This document shows positions 1 to 8,988 of a DNA stretch of 64,000 nt, in pieces. A program made the translations under genes and the position numbers. Within the stretch, counting starts at the first letter, position 1. Each line of letters opens with the position of its first letter. The notes beneath the pieces were generated by a model. It saw nothing but the letters and a program-made list of their open reading frames with translations, searched no databases and was not told where the DNA came from. Origin of the DNA: Leptothermofonsia sichuanensis E412 (GTDB taxonomy: Bacteria; Cyanobacteriota; Cyanobacteriia; Leptolyngbyales; Leptolyngbyaceae); NCBI RefSeq assembly GCF_019891175.1, contig NZ_CP072600.1, positions 1,922,001 through 1,986,000 of the forward strand. Reading direction: 5' to 3'.

Positions 1-576
1 GATGCGTTGAATGGTGGCATCGTCAACTGGCAGGGAATTGAGGGCATCCCGGTACTTAGCTTTGAATGCCCGCTTTGCCTCAGCCGTTGATAGTTGCTCA
101 AACTCATGCAGAGCAGTTCCCTGATTGGGAGGCAGGTTCAATGCACAGCGGACAATATTCTTTAATGCTTGACCACCAGAGAGATCACCCATGTAACGGG
201 TGTAGGCGTGGGCAATCAGAAGCACGGGATCGGTATTGGCAATTTCATGGATGCGATCGACATAGACCTGACCGGCTGGTAAGGGTGTAATTTGCTCATA
301 CCAGTTATTCCCATAGTAAAATTCCAGGTCCCGCTCTAAATTGGCAGTTCGATTCAGTTCAGGAAAAACGATTCCGCCAACGACTGGATGATTGCGGTGT
401 CGTTCTAACCCTGCTTCCAGGGCACTGTAGACGAGATACAGGTTTGCCAGAAGTTTGCGAAAGGGTTCCCGCTCTACAATTCCTTTTAAGAAACACTTCA
501 TGAATGCGGTATTTTCAGCCGCAGTATGGGAGTGTTTAGTGCCTTCTCGCAGGCATTGAGCTAAATCCTGGCTCAT
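1..576 (-). CDS. ho1: heme oxygenase (biliverdin-producing), C-terminus cut by window edge
   Basis: Reads from an ATG at 576 leftward and stays open to position 1, giving 192 codons of an enzyme usually about 240 residues long. The product opens the heme ring with reduced ferredoxin to give biliverdin, iron and CO, the first step to phycobilins. The translation carries the family landmarks: an N-terminal LREGTKHSHTAAE segment with the proximal heme-ligand His, and an AYTRYMGDLSGGQ segment that forms the distal helix. A strong Shine-Dalgarno AGGAGG lies at 585-590, eight bases before the ATG, which fixes the start. It is divergent from pheT across about 245 bp. The identification is firm; the missing part lies outside the window. 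Confidence 0.95.
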   Translation of the reverse strand, partial: MSQDLAQCLREGTKHSHTAAENTAFMKCFLKGIVEREPFRKLLANLYLVYSALEAGLERHRNHPVVGGIVFPELNRTANLERDLEFYYGNNWYEQITPLPAGQVYVDRIHEIANTDPVLLIAHAYTRYMGDLSGGQALKNIVRCALNLPPNQGTALHEFEQLSTAEAKRAFKAKYRDALNSLPVDDATIQRI

Positions 577-821
577 GTCAACGACCTCCTGGGCACAGCA
601 CCCAGCTAATCAACATTAAAAACTTTATAGCTAAATAGTGATAAAAAGATAGAGGTTTTAATATCTTAATAAAGTCTCCTCAAAATAAAGTCTCCTCAAA
701 GGGGTGGCTGAGTGCTGGATGAATCAGCGGGATTTGAGTGCCCCCGCTCCTGGAATTCAGCGTGGGTTCTGTTGAACGATAGAATAGTCAGGCTGGCATA
801 GAAAGGGTTTTCAAGTAGCTC

Positions 822-3260
822 ATGCGGATCTCTCTGAACTGGCTGAAGGAACTGGTTGACATTAACATGACCCCGGAAGAGTTGGCAGATCTGCTGACGA
901 TGGCCGGGTTTGAGGTCGAAGACATTGAAGACCGACGCACCTGGGCAGATGGGGTTGTAGTGGGCAAGGTGCTGAAGTGTGAGCCTCACCCCAATGCTGA
1001 CAAACTCCGGGTCTGCCAGGTAGACATTGGTGCCGACGCGCCTTCCAATATTGTGTGTGGTGCGCCCAATGTTAAAGCCGACCTCTATGTCCCCGTGGCC
1101 ACCCTGGGCACCTACCTGCCCAAGGTTGACCTCAAGATCAAGCCTGCAAAACTGCGGGGAGTGCCCTCCGAGGGAATGATCTGCTCCCTGGCAGAACTGG
1201 GGCTGGCAAAGGAGTCTGCCGGAATTCACAGTTTTACCGGGGACGCCCTCCAGCCGGGCAGCGATGCCCGGCCACTCCTGGGACTGGATGATGTCATTCT
1301 GGATCTGACCTCCACGGCAAACCGGGCAGATGCCCTCAGTATGGTCGGCATTGCGCGAGAAATTGCTGCCCTGACAGGAGTGCCCCTGAAGCTACCCCAA
1401 CCCACTCAGTTTTCTATTCCCCCTGGCAAAGGTAGCCTCAGCCTCAAAATTTCCGAGGCAAAAGCCTGTCCCACCTACATCGGAACTGTGATTGAACAGG
1501 TGACCATTGCCCCTTCTCCCCTCTGGCTGCAACAACGCTTACAGGCACTCGGAATCCGCCCGATTAACAACGTGGTCGATGCCACCAACTACATTCTGCT
1601 GGAATGGGGCCAACCCCTGCACGCCTTTGACCGCGATCGCCTGGTTGCGGTCAGCCAGAAGAAAGGCACTCTCCAAATTGGGGTTCGCTTCGCCGAAGCT
1701 GGCGAAACCCTCAAAACCCTGGACGGGCAGGAACGCAGCCTGACCGATCAGGCATTATTGATTACTGCCCATAATCACCCTGTTGCCCTTGCTGGAGTCA
1801 TGGGCGGCGAGGAAACGGAAGTGTTTGATGGTACCCGGAACCTGATGCTGGAAGCCGCCTACTTTGATGCGGCAGCGATTCGGCGCTCTGCCCGCTCCCA
1901 GGGACTGCGGACGGAAGCCTCTGCCCGCTATGAGCGGGGGGTCAACCAGGCAGAACTGGAGCTTGCCTGTCGGCGAGCATTGGAGTTGATTACGGAACTG
2001 GCAGGGGGCGCGATCGCGGCTCAGGCAGTTGCCGATGCCGGGAATCAGACTTCGTTCACCCGTTCAATTGAACTGCGCCTGGATCGAGTCAATCAGGTTC
2101 TTGGTCCCGTCCTGGTGGGTGAAGAGATTGGGGAACTGCAACCCCCAGAGGTGGAGCGCATTTTGATTGCCCTGGGCTGCTCTGTGTCTCCCACCGCCAG
2201 TGAGCGGGTCTGGACAGTCAGCGTGCCCCCCTACCGCTACCGTGACCTGGAACGGGAGATTGACCTGATTGAGGAAATTGCCCGCGTTTACGGCTACAAC
2301 AATTTCTGTGACACCCTGCCGGATAAGACTGAACCGGGCTACCTCACCATTGAGCAGAGCCTGACCCGGAAACTGCGGGAAGTTTTGCGCGCGGTTGGTT
2401 TAACGGAGGTGACCCACTACTCCCTGGGCAAACCAGAGGGGGATCGCCAGATCGTCCTGTCCAATCCCCTGTTTACTGAGTACTCTGCTCTGCGGACTGA
2501 TTTGATGTCCGGGTTAATCGATGCGTTTCAATACAATCTGGAGCAGGGGAATGGTCCCCTGAATGCGTTTGAAATTGGGCGTGTCTTCTGGTCCGAGGAA
2601 GATGGGCTGACTGAGGCAGAGGCGGTGGGAGGGATTCTGGGCGGCGATCCGACCCGGGGTAAATGGCGGCAGGCCGGGCGAGAACAACCCATCACCTGGT
2701 TTGATGCCAAGGGGATGCTGGAGAGTGTGTTCACCCGGCTGGGGATTACCGTCGAGTACCAGCCTGATCGCCGCGATTCCCGACTCCATCCCGGTCGCAC
2801 GGCGTCTCTCTGGGTGCGGGGCACTCGTCTGGGCACCTTTGGGCAACTCCATCCCCAACTGCGCCAGGAACGGGGACTGCCCGATGAGGTATATGTATTT
2901 GAACTGGACATGGATGTCCTGCTGGATGAAATGGATCAGGGTGATTCGCTGGTGCCCCTCTACAAGCCCTATTCCACCTATCCCCCGTCTGACCGTGACA
3001 TTGCCTTCTTTGTGTCTACTCAAGTTTCGGTGGCAGAACTGGAACGGCTGATCACCAAAACGGGTAGAGGGTTGCTGGAGTCCGTTGAGCTGTTCGATGA
3101 GTACCGGGGTGAGAATGTTCCAGAAGGGCAACGCAGTCTTGCCTTCCGGCTGGTGTATCGAGCTGACGATCGCACCCTCACCGATGAGGACATTGAACCT
3201 GTCCACCAGAAAGTTCGAGAGGCACTGGTAGAGAAGTTCCGGGTTGATTTAAGGAGTTAG
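822..3260 (+). CDS. pheT: phenylalanine--tRNA ligase beta subunit
   Basis: The 812-residue product is the beta chain of the alpha2beta2 enzyme that charges tRNA-Phe. The order of domains is standard: an EMAP/OB-type tRNA-binding region near residues 40-150 ([11 protein letters not shown]), the B3/B4 editing region near 210-390 ([22 protein letters not shown]), the B5 domain near 410-490, a catalytic-like core, and a C-terminal FDX-ACB anticodon-binding domain over about the last 95 residues ([10 protein letters not shown]). Length matches the full bacterial form of about 800. The ATG at 822 begins the conserved [10 protein letters not shown] start; no clear Shine-Dalgarno precedes it. pheS is not adjacent, as is common in cyanobacteria. 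The next gene starts 27 bp downstream, so co-transcription is possible. Confidence 0.97.
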   Translation: MRISLNWLKELVDINMTPEELADLLTMAGFEVEDIEDRRTWADGVVVGKVLKCEPHPNADKLRVCQVDIGADAPSNIVCGAPNVKADLYVPVATLGTYLPKVDLKIKPAKLRGVPSEGMICSLAELGLAKESAGIHSFTGDALQPGSDARPLLGLDDVILDLTSTANRADALSMVGIAREIAALTGVPLKLPQPTQFSIPPGKGSLSLKISEAKACPTYIGTVIEQVTIAPSPLWLQQRLQALGIRPINNVVDATNYILLEWGQPLHAFDRDRLVAVSQKKGTLQIGVRFAEAGETLKTLDGQERSLTDQALLITAHNHPVALAGVMGGEETEVFDGTRNLMLEAAYFDAAAIRRSARSQGLRTEASARYERGVNQAELELACRRALELITELAGGAIAAQAVADAGNQTSFTRSIELRLDRVNQVLGPVLVGEEIGELQPPEVERILIALGCSVSPTASERVWTVSVPPYRYRDLEREIDLIEEIARVYGYNNFCDTLPDKTEPGYLTIEQSLTRKLREVLRAVGLTEVTHYSLGKPEGDRQIVLSNPLFTEYSALRTDLMSGLIDAFQYNLEQGNGPLNAFEIGRVFWSEEDGLTEAEAVGGILGGDPTRGKWRQAGREQPITWFDAKGMLESVFTRLGITVEYQPDRRDSRLHPGRTASLWVRGTRLGTFGQLHPQLRQERGLPDEVYVFELDMDVLLDEMDQGDSLVPLYKPYSTYPPSDRDIAFFVSTQVSVAELERLITKTGRGLLESVELFDEYRGENVPEGQRSLAFRLVYRADDRTLTDEDIEPVHQKVREALVEKFRVDLRS

Positions 3261-3287
3261 CCCAATTGTCAAGCGGAGGCCGGGTAA

Positions 3288-5066
3288 TTGACTCTTCTTC
3301 GTCGCCATTTGCCCCTCTGGGTCACGCTGGCAATGGGAGTGGGCCTGTCCGTGGGGGCGGCAGTTTTTGTTGGACGGTGGGAGTTTACCAGTAACCAGAC
3401 CCGGTTTCAGAAACAGATTGAAAACCTGACGACGGTTCTTCAGCGCAGCCTGAATCGCTATACCGATGTACTGGTATCGATCAGCGACTACTACACGGCC
3501 AACCAGTTGCGTGTCGGGCGGCAGGAGTTTGGCAGATTTGTACAGCGATCGCTCCGTTCCTATCCGGGAATTCGGGCACTAGAATGGGCACCGCTGGTGC
3601 CCCATGCTGACCGTCCTACCTATGAAAAGCAGATGCAGGCGGAAGGCTACCCCAACTTTCAAATTAAGCAACTGGCTGATGAAACCCGTTTAGTGACTGC
3701 GGCTGACCGTCCTTTCTATGTTCCGGTGACTTACATTGAACCCTTCACTGGCAATGAAGCAGCCCTGGGATATGATCTGAATTCCAATGCTACCCGGGCA
3801 GCCGCAATTCAAATTGCTCAGGATACGGGTGAAAGCACAGCTACGGGACGAATTCGCTTAGTCCAGGAAAAGCAAGATCAGTTCGGCTTTCTGGTTTTTT
3901 TGCCGGTGTATCAAGCCAAACCCGCCAGTGCTCCCAGCCTGAATACCCCACCTCTGGCAGGATTCTTGCTCGGAGTGTTTCGTGTAGCCGATGTGGTGGA
4001 GGAATCATTGCAGAGCTTGAGCAATGAGATTGACTTTGTTCTCTATGACCAGAATGCAGAACCAGAAACCCAATTTCTGGGATTCTACGAGGCGGCACAG
4101 AAACGGGTCGTCGTATCGGGTAACCTGCCGGAAGGTCAACGCCTTCCTGACAGTCGGGGGAAGATCAACTGTCCCCAGGGCGTTGATTGCACACGCTTGC
4201 TTGAAGTGGGCCAGCGACAGTGGCAAATCGTGTTTTTGCCCGCTTTCCAGAGTCCAGCCAGGGTCAGCTATGGAGCGATCGCCACCCTGCTCATCGGGCT
4301 GTTGCTGACAGGCAGCCTGGTGCTGTTTTTGCACACCCTCAGCCAGAAATTAGTCAGAACTCAGGAATTGAGTGAACTCAAATTGCGTCTGTTTTCTATG
4401 GCATCCCATGAACTGCGTACCCCGTTAAGCACCATTCTGCTGTCTTCGGAATCCATGCTGGTTAACCACGACTACCTGACGGAAGCACAGAAACAAAAAA
4501 ATATCTAGCGCATTCATCTGATTGCCAAACGGATGAGCCAGCAAATTACAGATATTTTGACCCTGACCAGAGCAGAAGTTGGCAAACTGGAATTCACTCC
4601 AGAGATGTTTGACCTGGAAACCTTCTGCCATCAGCTAGTTGAGGAAATGCAATCGACCCGCAACCGGAAGTTGATCTTTGATAGCAATGGTCAGACGAAA
4701 CGATCGTTTATGGATAAGAAACTGTTGCGGTCGCTACTAACCAACCTCCTCTCCAATGCGATTAAATATTCACCGGATGAAGCTCCTATATACATTTCCT
4801 TAAATTGCGATGACACCCTGGCAACCTTTCAAATTCGTGATCAGGGAATTGGGATTCCGCCAGAGGATCAGCCTCGCATCTATGAGATATTTTATCGGGG
4901 ACAGAATGTGGGTGATATCACAGGGACAGGGTTAGGATTGGCCGTCGTGAAAACCTGTGTTGATTTACATCAAGGAAAGATAACCATCGACAGCAAACCT
5001 GGACAGGGAACGATCGTGACCGTCACCATACCCTATCGCGGGGACACCTTTAATCAATCAGGTTGA
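3288..5066 (+). pseudogene. CHASE-domain sensor histidine kinase interrupted by an in-frame TAG
   Basis: Two open stretches in the same frame (3288-4508 and 4533-5066) are separated only by a TAG at 4506-4508 and eight sense codons. Read through, they give about 592 residues. The parts are an N-terminal membrane segment (residues about 10-30), an extracellular CHASE sensor domain (about 70-270), a second membrane segment (about 325-350), a HisKA domain with the phospho-acceptor in SHELRTP (His about 374), and a HATPase with N-box NLLSNAIKYSP, G1 DQGIGIP and G2 GTGLGLAVVK. The stop falls in the HisKA helix, between the H-box and the HATPase, where CAG to TAG is the simplest change. The start is TTG 3288, eight bases after AGCGGAGG. 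As read, only an N-terminal fragment without ATPase would be made. It may be a recent nonsense mutation, a sequencing error or readthrough. Confidence 0.8.
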
Positions 5067-5157
5067 GCTGACTCACCTGCCATCTGTTCCCTAAGCATAA
5101 TTAACAGACCAATTGTTTTTTCCTAATCAATCAGGTTGAGCTGACTCACCTGCCATC
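5051..5157 (+). repeat. 34-nt exact direct repeat spanning the kinase 3' end
   Basis: The same 34 nt occur at 5051-5084 and 5124-5157, 73 nt apart. The first copy contains the last five codons and the TGA of the kinase; the second lies in the intergenic space. The flanks (TGTTCCCT and GGCTCCCT) stay similar for several bases. This looks like a short duplication of the gene end. Confidence 0.9.
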
Positions 5158-5214
5158 GGCTCCCTCCCGATGATAGATTAAACGAGTTAGGTTGGCGGAA
5201 ATGTGCGTGGACTT

Positions 5215-6453
5215 ATGAATCTATCGACGCTCATACTGAGTTCGCTGGGCGTGGGAATTGCATTTGGCGCTCTGTTGAATGGGGTTTTCCCGGAGGCGAT
5301 CGCACCAGTCGATCACTATCTTCTGACTCCCCTGGGCAGTAGTTTTCTGCGTCTGATCCAGTTTGTGGTTGTTCCGATTGTGTTTTCATCCTTGATTCTG
5401 GGGTTGACCGGGATTCGGGACGCTTCCCAGGTGGGGCGGTTTCTGCTGAAGCTATTTACGGGATATGTCCTGACGGCGACAATCGCAGTCTCATTGGGGA
5501 TTACGATGGCACTCCTGCTGAAACCAGGAGCCGGCATGACTGGTTTATCTCTCGATGTGGCCACCAGCACAACCCAACGTCCATCCCTGATTGATTGGCT
5601 GGTCAGCCTGGTACCTGTCAACCCTCTGGAAGCACTGGCATCCGGGAACCTGCTCCAGGTGATTTTTTCCGCCGCACTGATTGGAGCAGGCATTCAACTG
5701 GCAGGGGAAAAATCAGCCAGCCTTGTCAACCTGGTTGAGAGTATCTACATCATCTTTGAAAAAGTCCTGTCCATCATTCTCTACACGGCACCCATCGGAG
5801 TTTTTGCTCTGATCAGCTCTGTCATTGCCACCCAGGGGTTTGGACTGATCACCCGACTGCTGGTTTATGTCGTAGGAATGCTGCTGGCATTTGTGGTAAT
5901 GATGAGTATCTATACGGCGATGTTATTTGCCCTCAAAGCCAGGCCCATTGAGTTTTTCAAAAGTTTCTTTCCAACCTTTTCTCTGGGATTTGGTACGGCC
6001 AGTACGAATGCTGTCTTGCCGCTGGCGTTACAGGATGCCCAGGAACACTATGGCATGAATGGAGCGATCGCCAGTTTTGCCATCCCCCTGGGAACCGTGC
6101 TGAAGCGAGATGGCTCAGCAATTTATCAGGGATTCAATGCACTCTTTATTGCCCAGATTTACCATGTTCCGCTGACGGTTGACCTGCTGGTGGCGATCGC
6201 CCTCAGCACCCTGCTGGTTTCCTTTAGCACAGCCGGGGTTCCCGGTTCAGGCATCATTATGATGGCAACGGTGCTGTCAGCAGCGGGATTGCCTGTGGAA
6301 GGCGTTGCCCTGGTTGCCGGAGTTGACCGTCTGACCGATGGGTTCAAAACTATCGTCAATATCACGGGCAATATCGTCAATGCCGTCCTGTTGAGCCGCT
6401 GGGAGAATCAAGAATTTTGTTTACCAGAAGGGAAAGAGGTGGTCAGCGGGTAG
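5215..6453 (+). CDS. dicarboxylate/amino acid:cation symporter (DAACS family)
   Basis: The product of about 412 residues is a multi-pass inner-membrane transporter of the GltP/DctA type, importing glutamate or C4-dicarboxylates with Na+ or H+. Hallmarks seen are the first hairpin-loop region with TASTNAVLP (the serine-rich motif of this family), RDGSAIYQG in the following helix, and STAGVPGSG in the second hairpin loop. Eight or so hydrophobic segments cover the protein. A longer reading from GTG 5203 exists, but ATG 5215 starts directly at the first hydrophobic helix and is preferred. The substrate cannot be told from sequence. It stands alone between the broken kinase and a convergent permease 13 bp downstream. 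Confidence 0.9.
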   Translation: MNLSTLILSSLGVGIAFGALLNGVFPEAIAPVDHYLLTPLGSSFLRLIQFVVVPIVFSSLILGLTGIRDASQVGRFLLKLFTGYVLTATIAVSLGITMALLLKPGAGMTGLSLDVATSTTQRPSLIDWLVSLVPVNPLEALASGNLLQVIFSAALIGAGIQLAGEKSASLVNLVESIYIIFEKVLSIILYTAPIGVFALISSVIATQGFGLITRLLVYVVGMLLAFVVMMSIYTAMLFALKARPIEFFKSFFPTFSLGFGTASTNAVLPLALQDAQEHYGMNGAIASFAIPLGTVLKRDGSAIYQGFNALFIAQIYHVPLTVDLLVAIALSTLLVSFSTAGVPGSGIIMMATVLSAAGLPVEGVALVAGVDRLTDGFKTIVNITGNIVNAVLLSRWENQEFCLPEGKEVVSG

Positions 6454-6466
6454 GTCTCAGCCCCCC

Positions 6467-7396
6467 TCACCCCTTACCCTTTCTCCATTGCTTCATCAGT
6501 TCTGGGGTCACCAGCCCCTGGGGAAAGAAGATAGTCCCAAATACAATCAGCAACCCAAAGATGATCAGGCGTCCGTCCCGCAGAAATTGAGCCAGCCAGA
6601 AGGGAAGCCCTGGTATGTCAGCGACTGCCCGCAATACTTCTGGCAGGGCCGTAAATACCATCCCCCCCAGCACAGGTCCCAGATAGATGCGAGAACCACC
6701 AATTAACACAAAGGTAAGGTAAATAATACTGGCATCGAAGGTCCCCTGGCGCGCATTCCAGGTATTCAGGAAGTGGGCACTGAGGGCACCCACCAGACCA
6801 GCCAGAATTGCCCCCAGCGTAAATGCCAGAACCTTGAAGTATGTGGGGTTGATGCCCATCGCATCAGCCGCCAGTTCATCCTCGCGAATGGCAATGAAGG
6901 CACGTCCAACCCGAATATTTTCCAGACGATAGACAAATGCTGTGCTCAGCACCAGTAAGGGAGCGGCAATCCACAGGTATTCAATCGCTGTTTGAAACGG
7001 TTGGGGGATGCCAAAAATTCCAACCGCTCCGCCGGTGATTTCCAGATTGAGGGCAAGGATGCGCAAAATTTCCACGAAGGCGATGGTGGCGATCGCCAGA
7101 TAGATTCCCCGGAGCCGCAGGGCGGGAATTCCTACCGCAATGCCCAGCAATCCCGAAAATACCCCGGCAATCAGCATTTCCAGTAACACCAGGGGAATTG
7201 GAAATAACCTGCCAGCAGGCACCTTAAATACCTGCGTTGAAAGAATTGCCGCAATGTACCCCCCCAGCGCATAAAACCCTGGACTTGCCAGGGAAAGCTG
7301 CCCTGCCATCAGGGGCAGATACAACGACAGTCCCAGAATTGCACCCAGCAGCATCGAGACAATCAGGAAACCGTAGGTGTTAAAAAAGTCAGCCAC
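6467..7396 (-). CDS. branched-chain/neutral amino acid ABC transporter permease, LivM family
   Basis: The 309-residue membrane protein has eight to ten hydrophobic stretches and the LivM signature order: GQLSLASPGFYALGGY near the N-terminus, LRLRGIYLAIATIAF, and the cytoplasmic coupling loop GRAFIAIREDELAADAMGIN that touches the ATPase. It would work with a LivH-type permease, two ATPases and a periplasmic binding protein. In cyanobacteria such systems include the N-I (Nat) neutral amino acid importer, where this subunit is NatD. No partner genes lie next to it, which is usual for scattered Nat genes. The start at ATG 7396 precedes the first helix directly. Substrate is inferred only from family. 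Confidence 0.88.
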   Translation of the reverse strand: MADFFNTYGFLIVSMLLGAILGLSLYLPLMAGQLSLASPGFYALGGYIAAILSTQVFKVPAGRLFPIPLVLLEMLIAGVFSGLLGIAVGIPALRLRGIYLAIATIAFVEILRILALNLEITGGAVGIFGIPQPFQTAIEYLWIAAPLLVLSTAFVYRLENIRVGRAFIAIREDELAADAMGINPTYFKVLAFTLGAILAGLVGALSAHFLNTWNARQGTFDASIIYLTFVLIGGSRIYLGPVLGGMVFTALPEVLRAVADIPGLPFWLAQFLRDGRLIIFGLLIVFGTIFFPQGLVTPELMKQWRKGKG

Positions 7397-7472
7397 TCAG
7401 CCATTCCCAACGCAAATTATCTAGACCTTATCCCTCTCCAGTCACTTCTGCTGGAAAAATTTATAACCAACC

Positions 7473-7584
7473 CTCGTTCCAGGCTTCCAGCCTGGAATGG
7501 AGGTTCAGAGGCTCTGCCTCAAGTAAACCCGAAAGGAAGCAGCGCCCCGGATTTGCCATTTCCAGGCAGAGCTGTGGAAACGAG
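7473..7584. repeat. fold-back repeat bounded by CTCGTT...AACGAG (copy 1)
   Basis: The 112-nt block begins CTCGTTCCAGGC and ends GGAAACGAG, so its ends are inverted. It contains an internal palindrome (CCAGGCTTCCAGCCTGG). A second member with the same ends lies at 60204-60340. It is non-coding and MITE-like. Confidence 0.75.
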
Positions 7585-7628
7585 GTATTCTCCGGAATTT
7601 ATCTGCTTCAAGAGTGATTAGAGAGGGT

Positions 7629-7682
7629 TATAGCATTTTTCAATTGAGTAAAGTACCTCACACCCTTGAAAAGGGCTATAGC
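7629..7682. repeat. TATAGC-ended palindromic repeat (short copy)
   Basis: Begins TATAGC and ends GCTATAGC, with CAATTGAGTAAAGTAC and CCCTTGAAAAGGGCTATA inside. The same two blocks flank a longer insert at 27163-27257, so this is a dispersed family with a variable centre. Confidence 0.75.
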
Positions 7683-7898
7683 GTGTTTTTTATCGCTATC
7701 ACGATCCTGATTTGGATCGTGAACAAGAATTCCACAGGCACGCCTGTTTACAAAGTCTCTCACGCTTGCAACTAATTCAGGACGGCTGTATCGCAATATA
7801 TTGCAATAAATTTTGGATTGTGAGGATCTGGCTTCCTGGCAGCAAATCACCCGTAAAATATACCCATGTACCGTGTCTCGATCAGACACGATGCAGCT

Positions 7899-7970
7899 TA
7901 AAGCCTATCCGAAAAGCCCTGATGGACAAAGCCCAAACCCAGACTGAGGAAGTTTTCGGATGGGCCTTTA
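7899..7970. repeat. 72-nt MITE-like element (copy 1)
   Basis: Terminal inverted repeats AAGCCTATCCGAAAA and TTTTCGGATGGGCCTT bound a 72-nt non-coding unit. A close copy sits at 46570-46641. TA dinucleotides at both ends are consistent with a TA-target transposase, but the exact boundary is uncertain by one or two bases. Confidence 0.75.
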
Positions 7971-8300
7971 ATAGAGACTAATTATCGGGGATCGAGGCTT
8001 CGAAGATACTTCTTGCACATAAAAATGCTGTTTGCCAGGTTGCTTTTTGGATGAGGTTAACTTTTGCGAAGAAATTTAGATAAATCTTGCGTTGTTCCCC
8101 GGCAGAATCTCATAATCGGTGACGATAAATGTTTGGATGCCACCTGTCAGACTATCATCAGATAGCTAACAGCAAGTTTAATCTGTTTGCCAGGTTGCTT
8201 GTCCAGACAGGTTTTTAGATTGTCTGTAATTCGGGTGGGTTGATATTGATGGGCAAATATCCGTCAGTGGGTAGCCCGGCAATATCTTTAACATTATCCT
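7971..8300. other. intergenic stretch without gene; 18-nt direct repeat
   Basis: No credible coding frame is seen. The 18-mer CTGTTTGCCAGGTTGCTT occurs at 8028-8045 and again at 8183-8200, 155 nt apart. It may be part of the upstream control region of the gene starting at 8352, or a relic; nothing more can be said. Confidence 0.5.
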
Positions 8301-8351
8301 TTGCCCAAACCTTTCGCCAGCACATCGGTACGAACTTCAGGAGCAGTTGTA

Positions 8352-8855
8352 ATGAGCGGTTTGATTAATCTCATCAAGAGTTTGTTTTCTGGGATTTTTG
8401 GCTTTTTGGGTGGGCTTTTAGGCTCGAAGAAAAAGAAGGCTGGCTCAGATACGACTTCTGAACAGCCCGCACCCAAGAAAGGCTCAAATGGATTTTACTT
8501 AGAGCTTGAGGATGCAAAAAGCGTTGACAACACCTCTGCACCCAGTCAGGCGACGGAACCCACCGAGGCTCCTGCGGCTGCGACTAAGAAAGGTGGGAAG
8601 AAGTCTTCAAAGCGGGCAGAGCAGTTAGCTGCCGCCAAGGCTGAAGCTGAAACAAACAATAAATCTGCTGAACCTGCCAGGGCACTCCAACCCGCAGCGG
8701 CGGCTAAGGCACTGAATCTGCCCCAGCCAACCGTGACAAACTTTGCCACAGACTATCTGTTACCAACCAGCACCAACGGTCGTCGTCGCCCTGGTGCAAA
8801 CATGGCTTCTTACCTGGATATGGCACGCAGTGTGAAGGCTCCTGGTCGGGGCTAG
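8352..8855 (+). CDS. conserved cyanobacterial hypothetical protein
   Basis: The 167-residue product starts MSGLINLIKSLFSG with a short hydrophobic, glycine-rich helix (FGFLGGLLG) followed by a KKKK cluster, a low-complexity Ala/Lys/Pro/Glu middle (about residues 35-125), and a compact C-terminal segment with FATDYLLP and RRRPGANMASYLDMAR. I recall this N- and C-terminal pattern from unannotated cyanobacterial proteins, but no function. The N-terminal helix plus basic patch suggests peripheral membrane contact. A longer reading from TTG 8301 is possible; ATG 8352 fits the conserved start better. Flanked by repeats on both sides. Confidence 0.8.
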   Translation: MSGLINLIKSLFSGIFGFLGGLLGSKKKKAGSDTTSEQPAPKKGSNGFYLELEDAKSVDNTSAPSQATEPTEAPAAATKKGGKKSSKRAEQLAAAKAEAETNNKSAEPARALQPAAAAKALNLPQPTVTNFATDYLLPTSTNGRRRPGANMASYLDMARSVKAPGRG

Positions 8856-8875
8856 TGGTTCACGGTAGAAGTTTC

Positions 8876-8937
8876 TTACCACAGAGATACAGAGGGCACA
8901 GAGGAATTGCTCTACGTTCTCTGTGACTCTGTGGTAA
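8876..8937. repeat. CCACAGAG palindromic repeat (copy 1)
   Basis: TTACCACAGAG at the left pairs with CTCTGTGGTAA at the right, enclosing an AGAGGAATT core. Relatives are at 52998-53057, 61637-61706 and, interrupted, 46558-46673. Palindromes of this type are widespread between cyanobacterial genes. It lies between the convergent gene ends at 8855 and 8989 and could act as a terminator. Confidence 0.8.
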
Positions 8938-8988
8938 AGTTTCAGGCCATGAAGTCTCAGGGTATACCGTCCTCACGCCCTGGTGCGC

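Noticed and set aside
696-1229. 177-codon minus-strand frame
   Set aside because: Antisense to the start of pheT, whose conserved motifs fix the coding strand.
2514-3206. 230-codon minus-strand frame
   Set aside because: Antisense shadow of pheT; no protein-like motif.
7608-7981. Short frames on both strands
   Set aside because: They are formed by the palindromic repeats at 7629-7682 and 7899-7970 and have no protein features.
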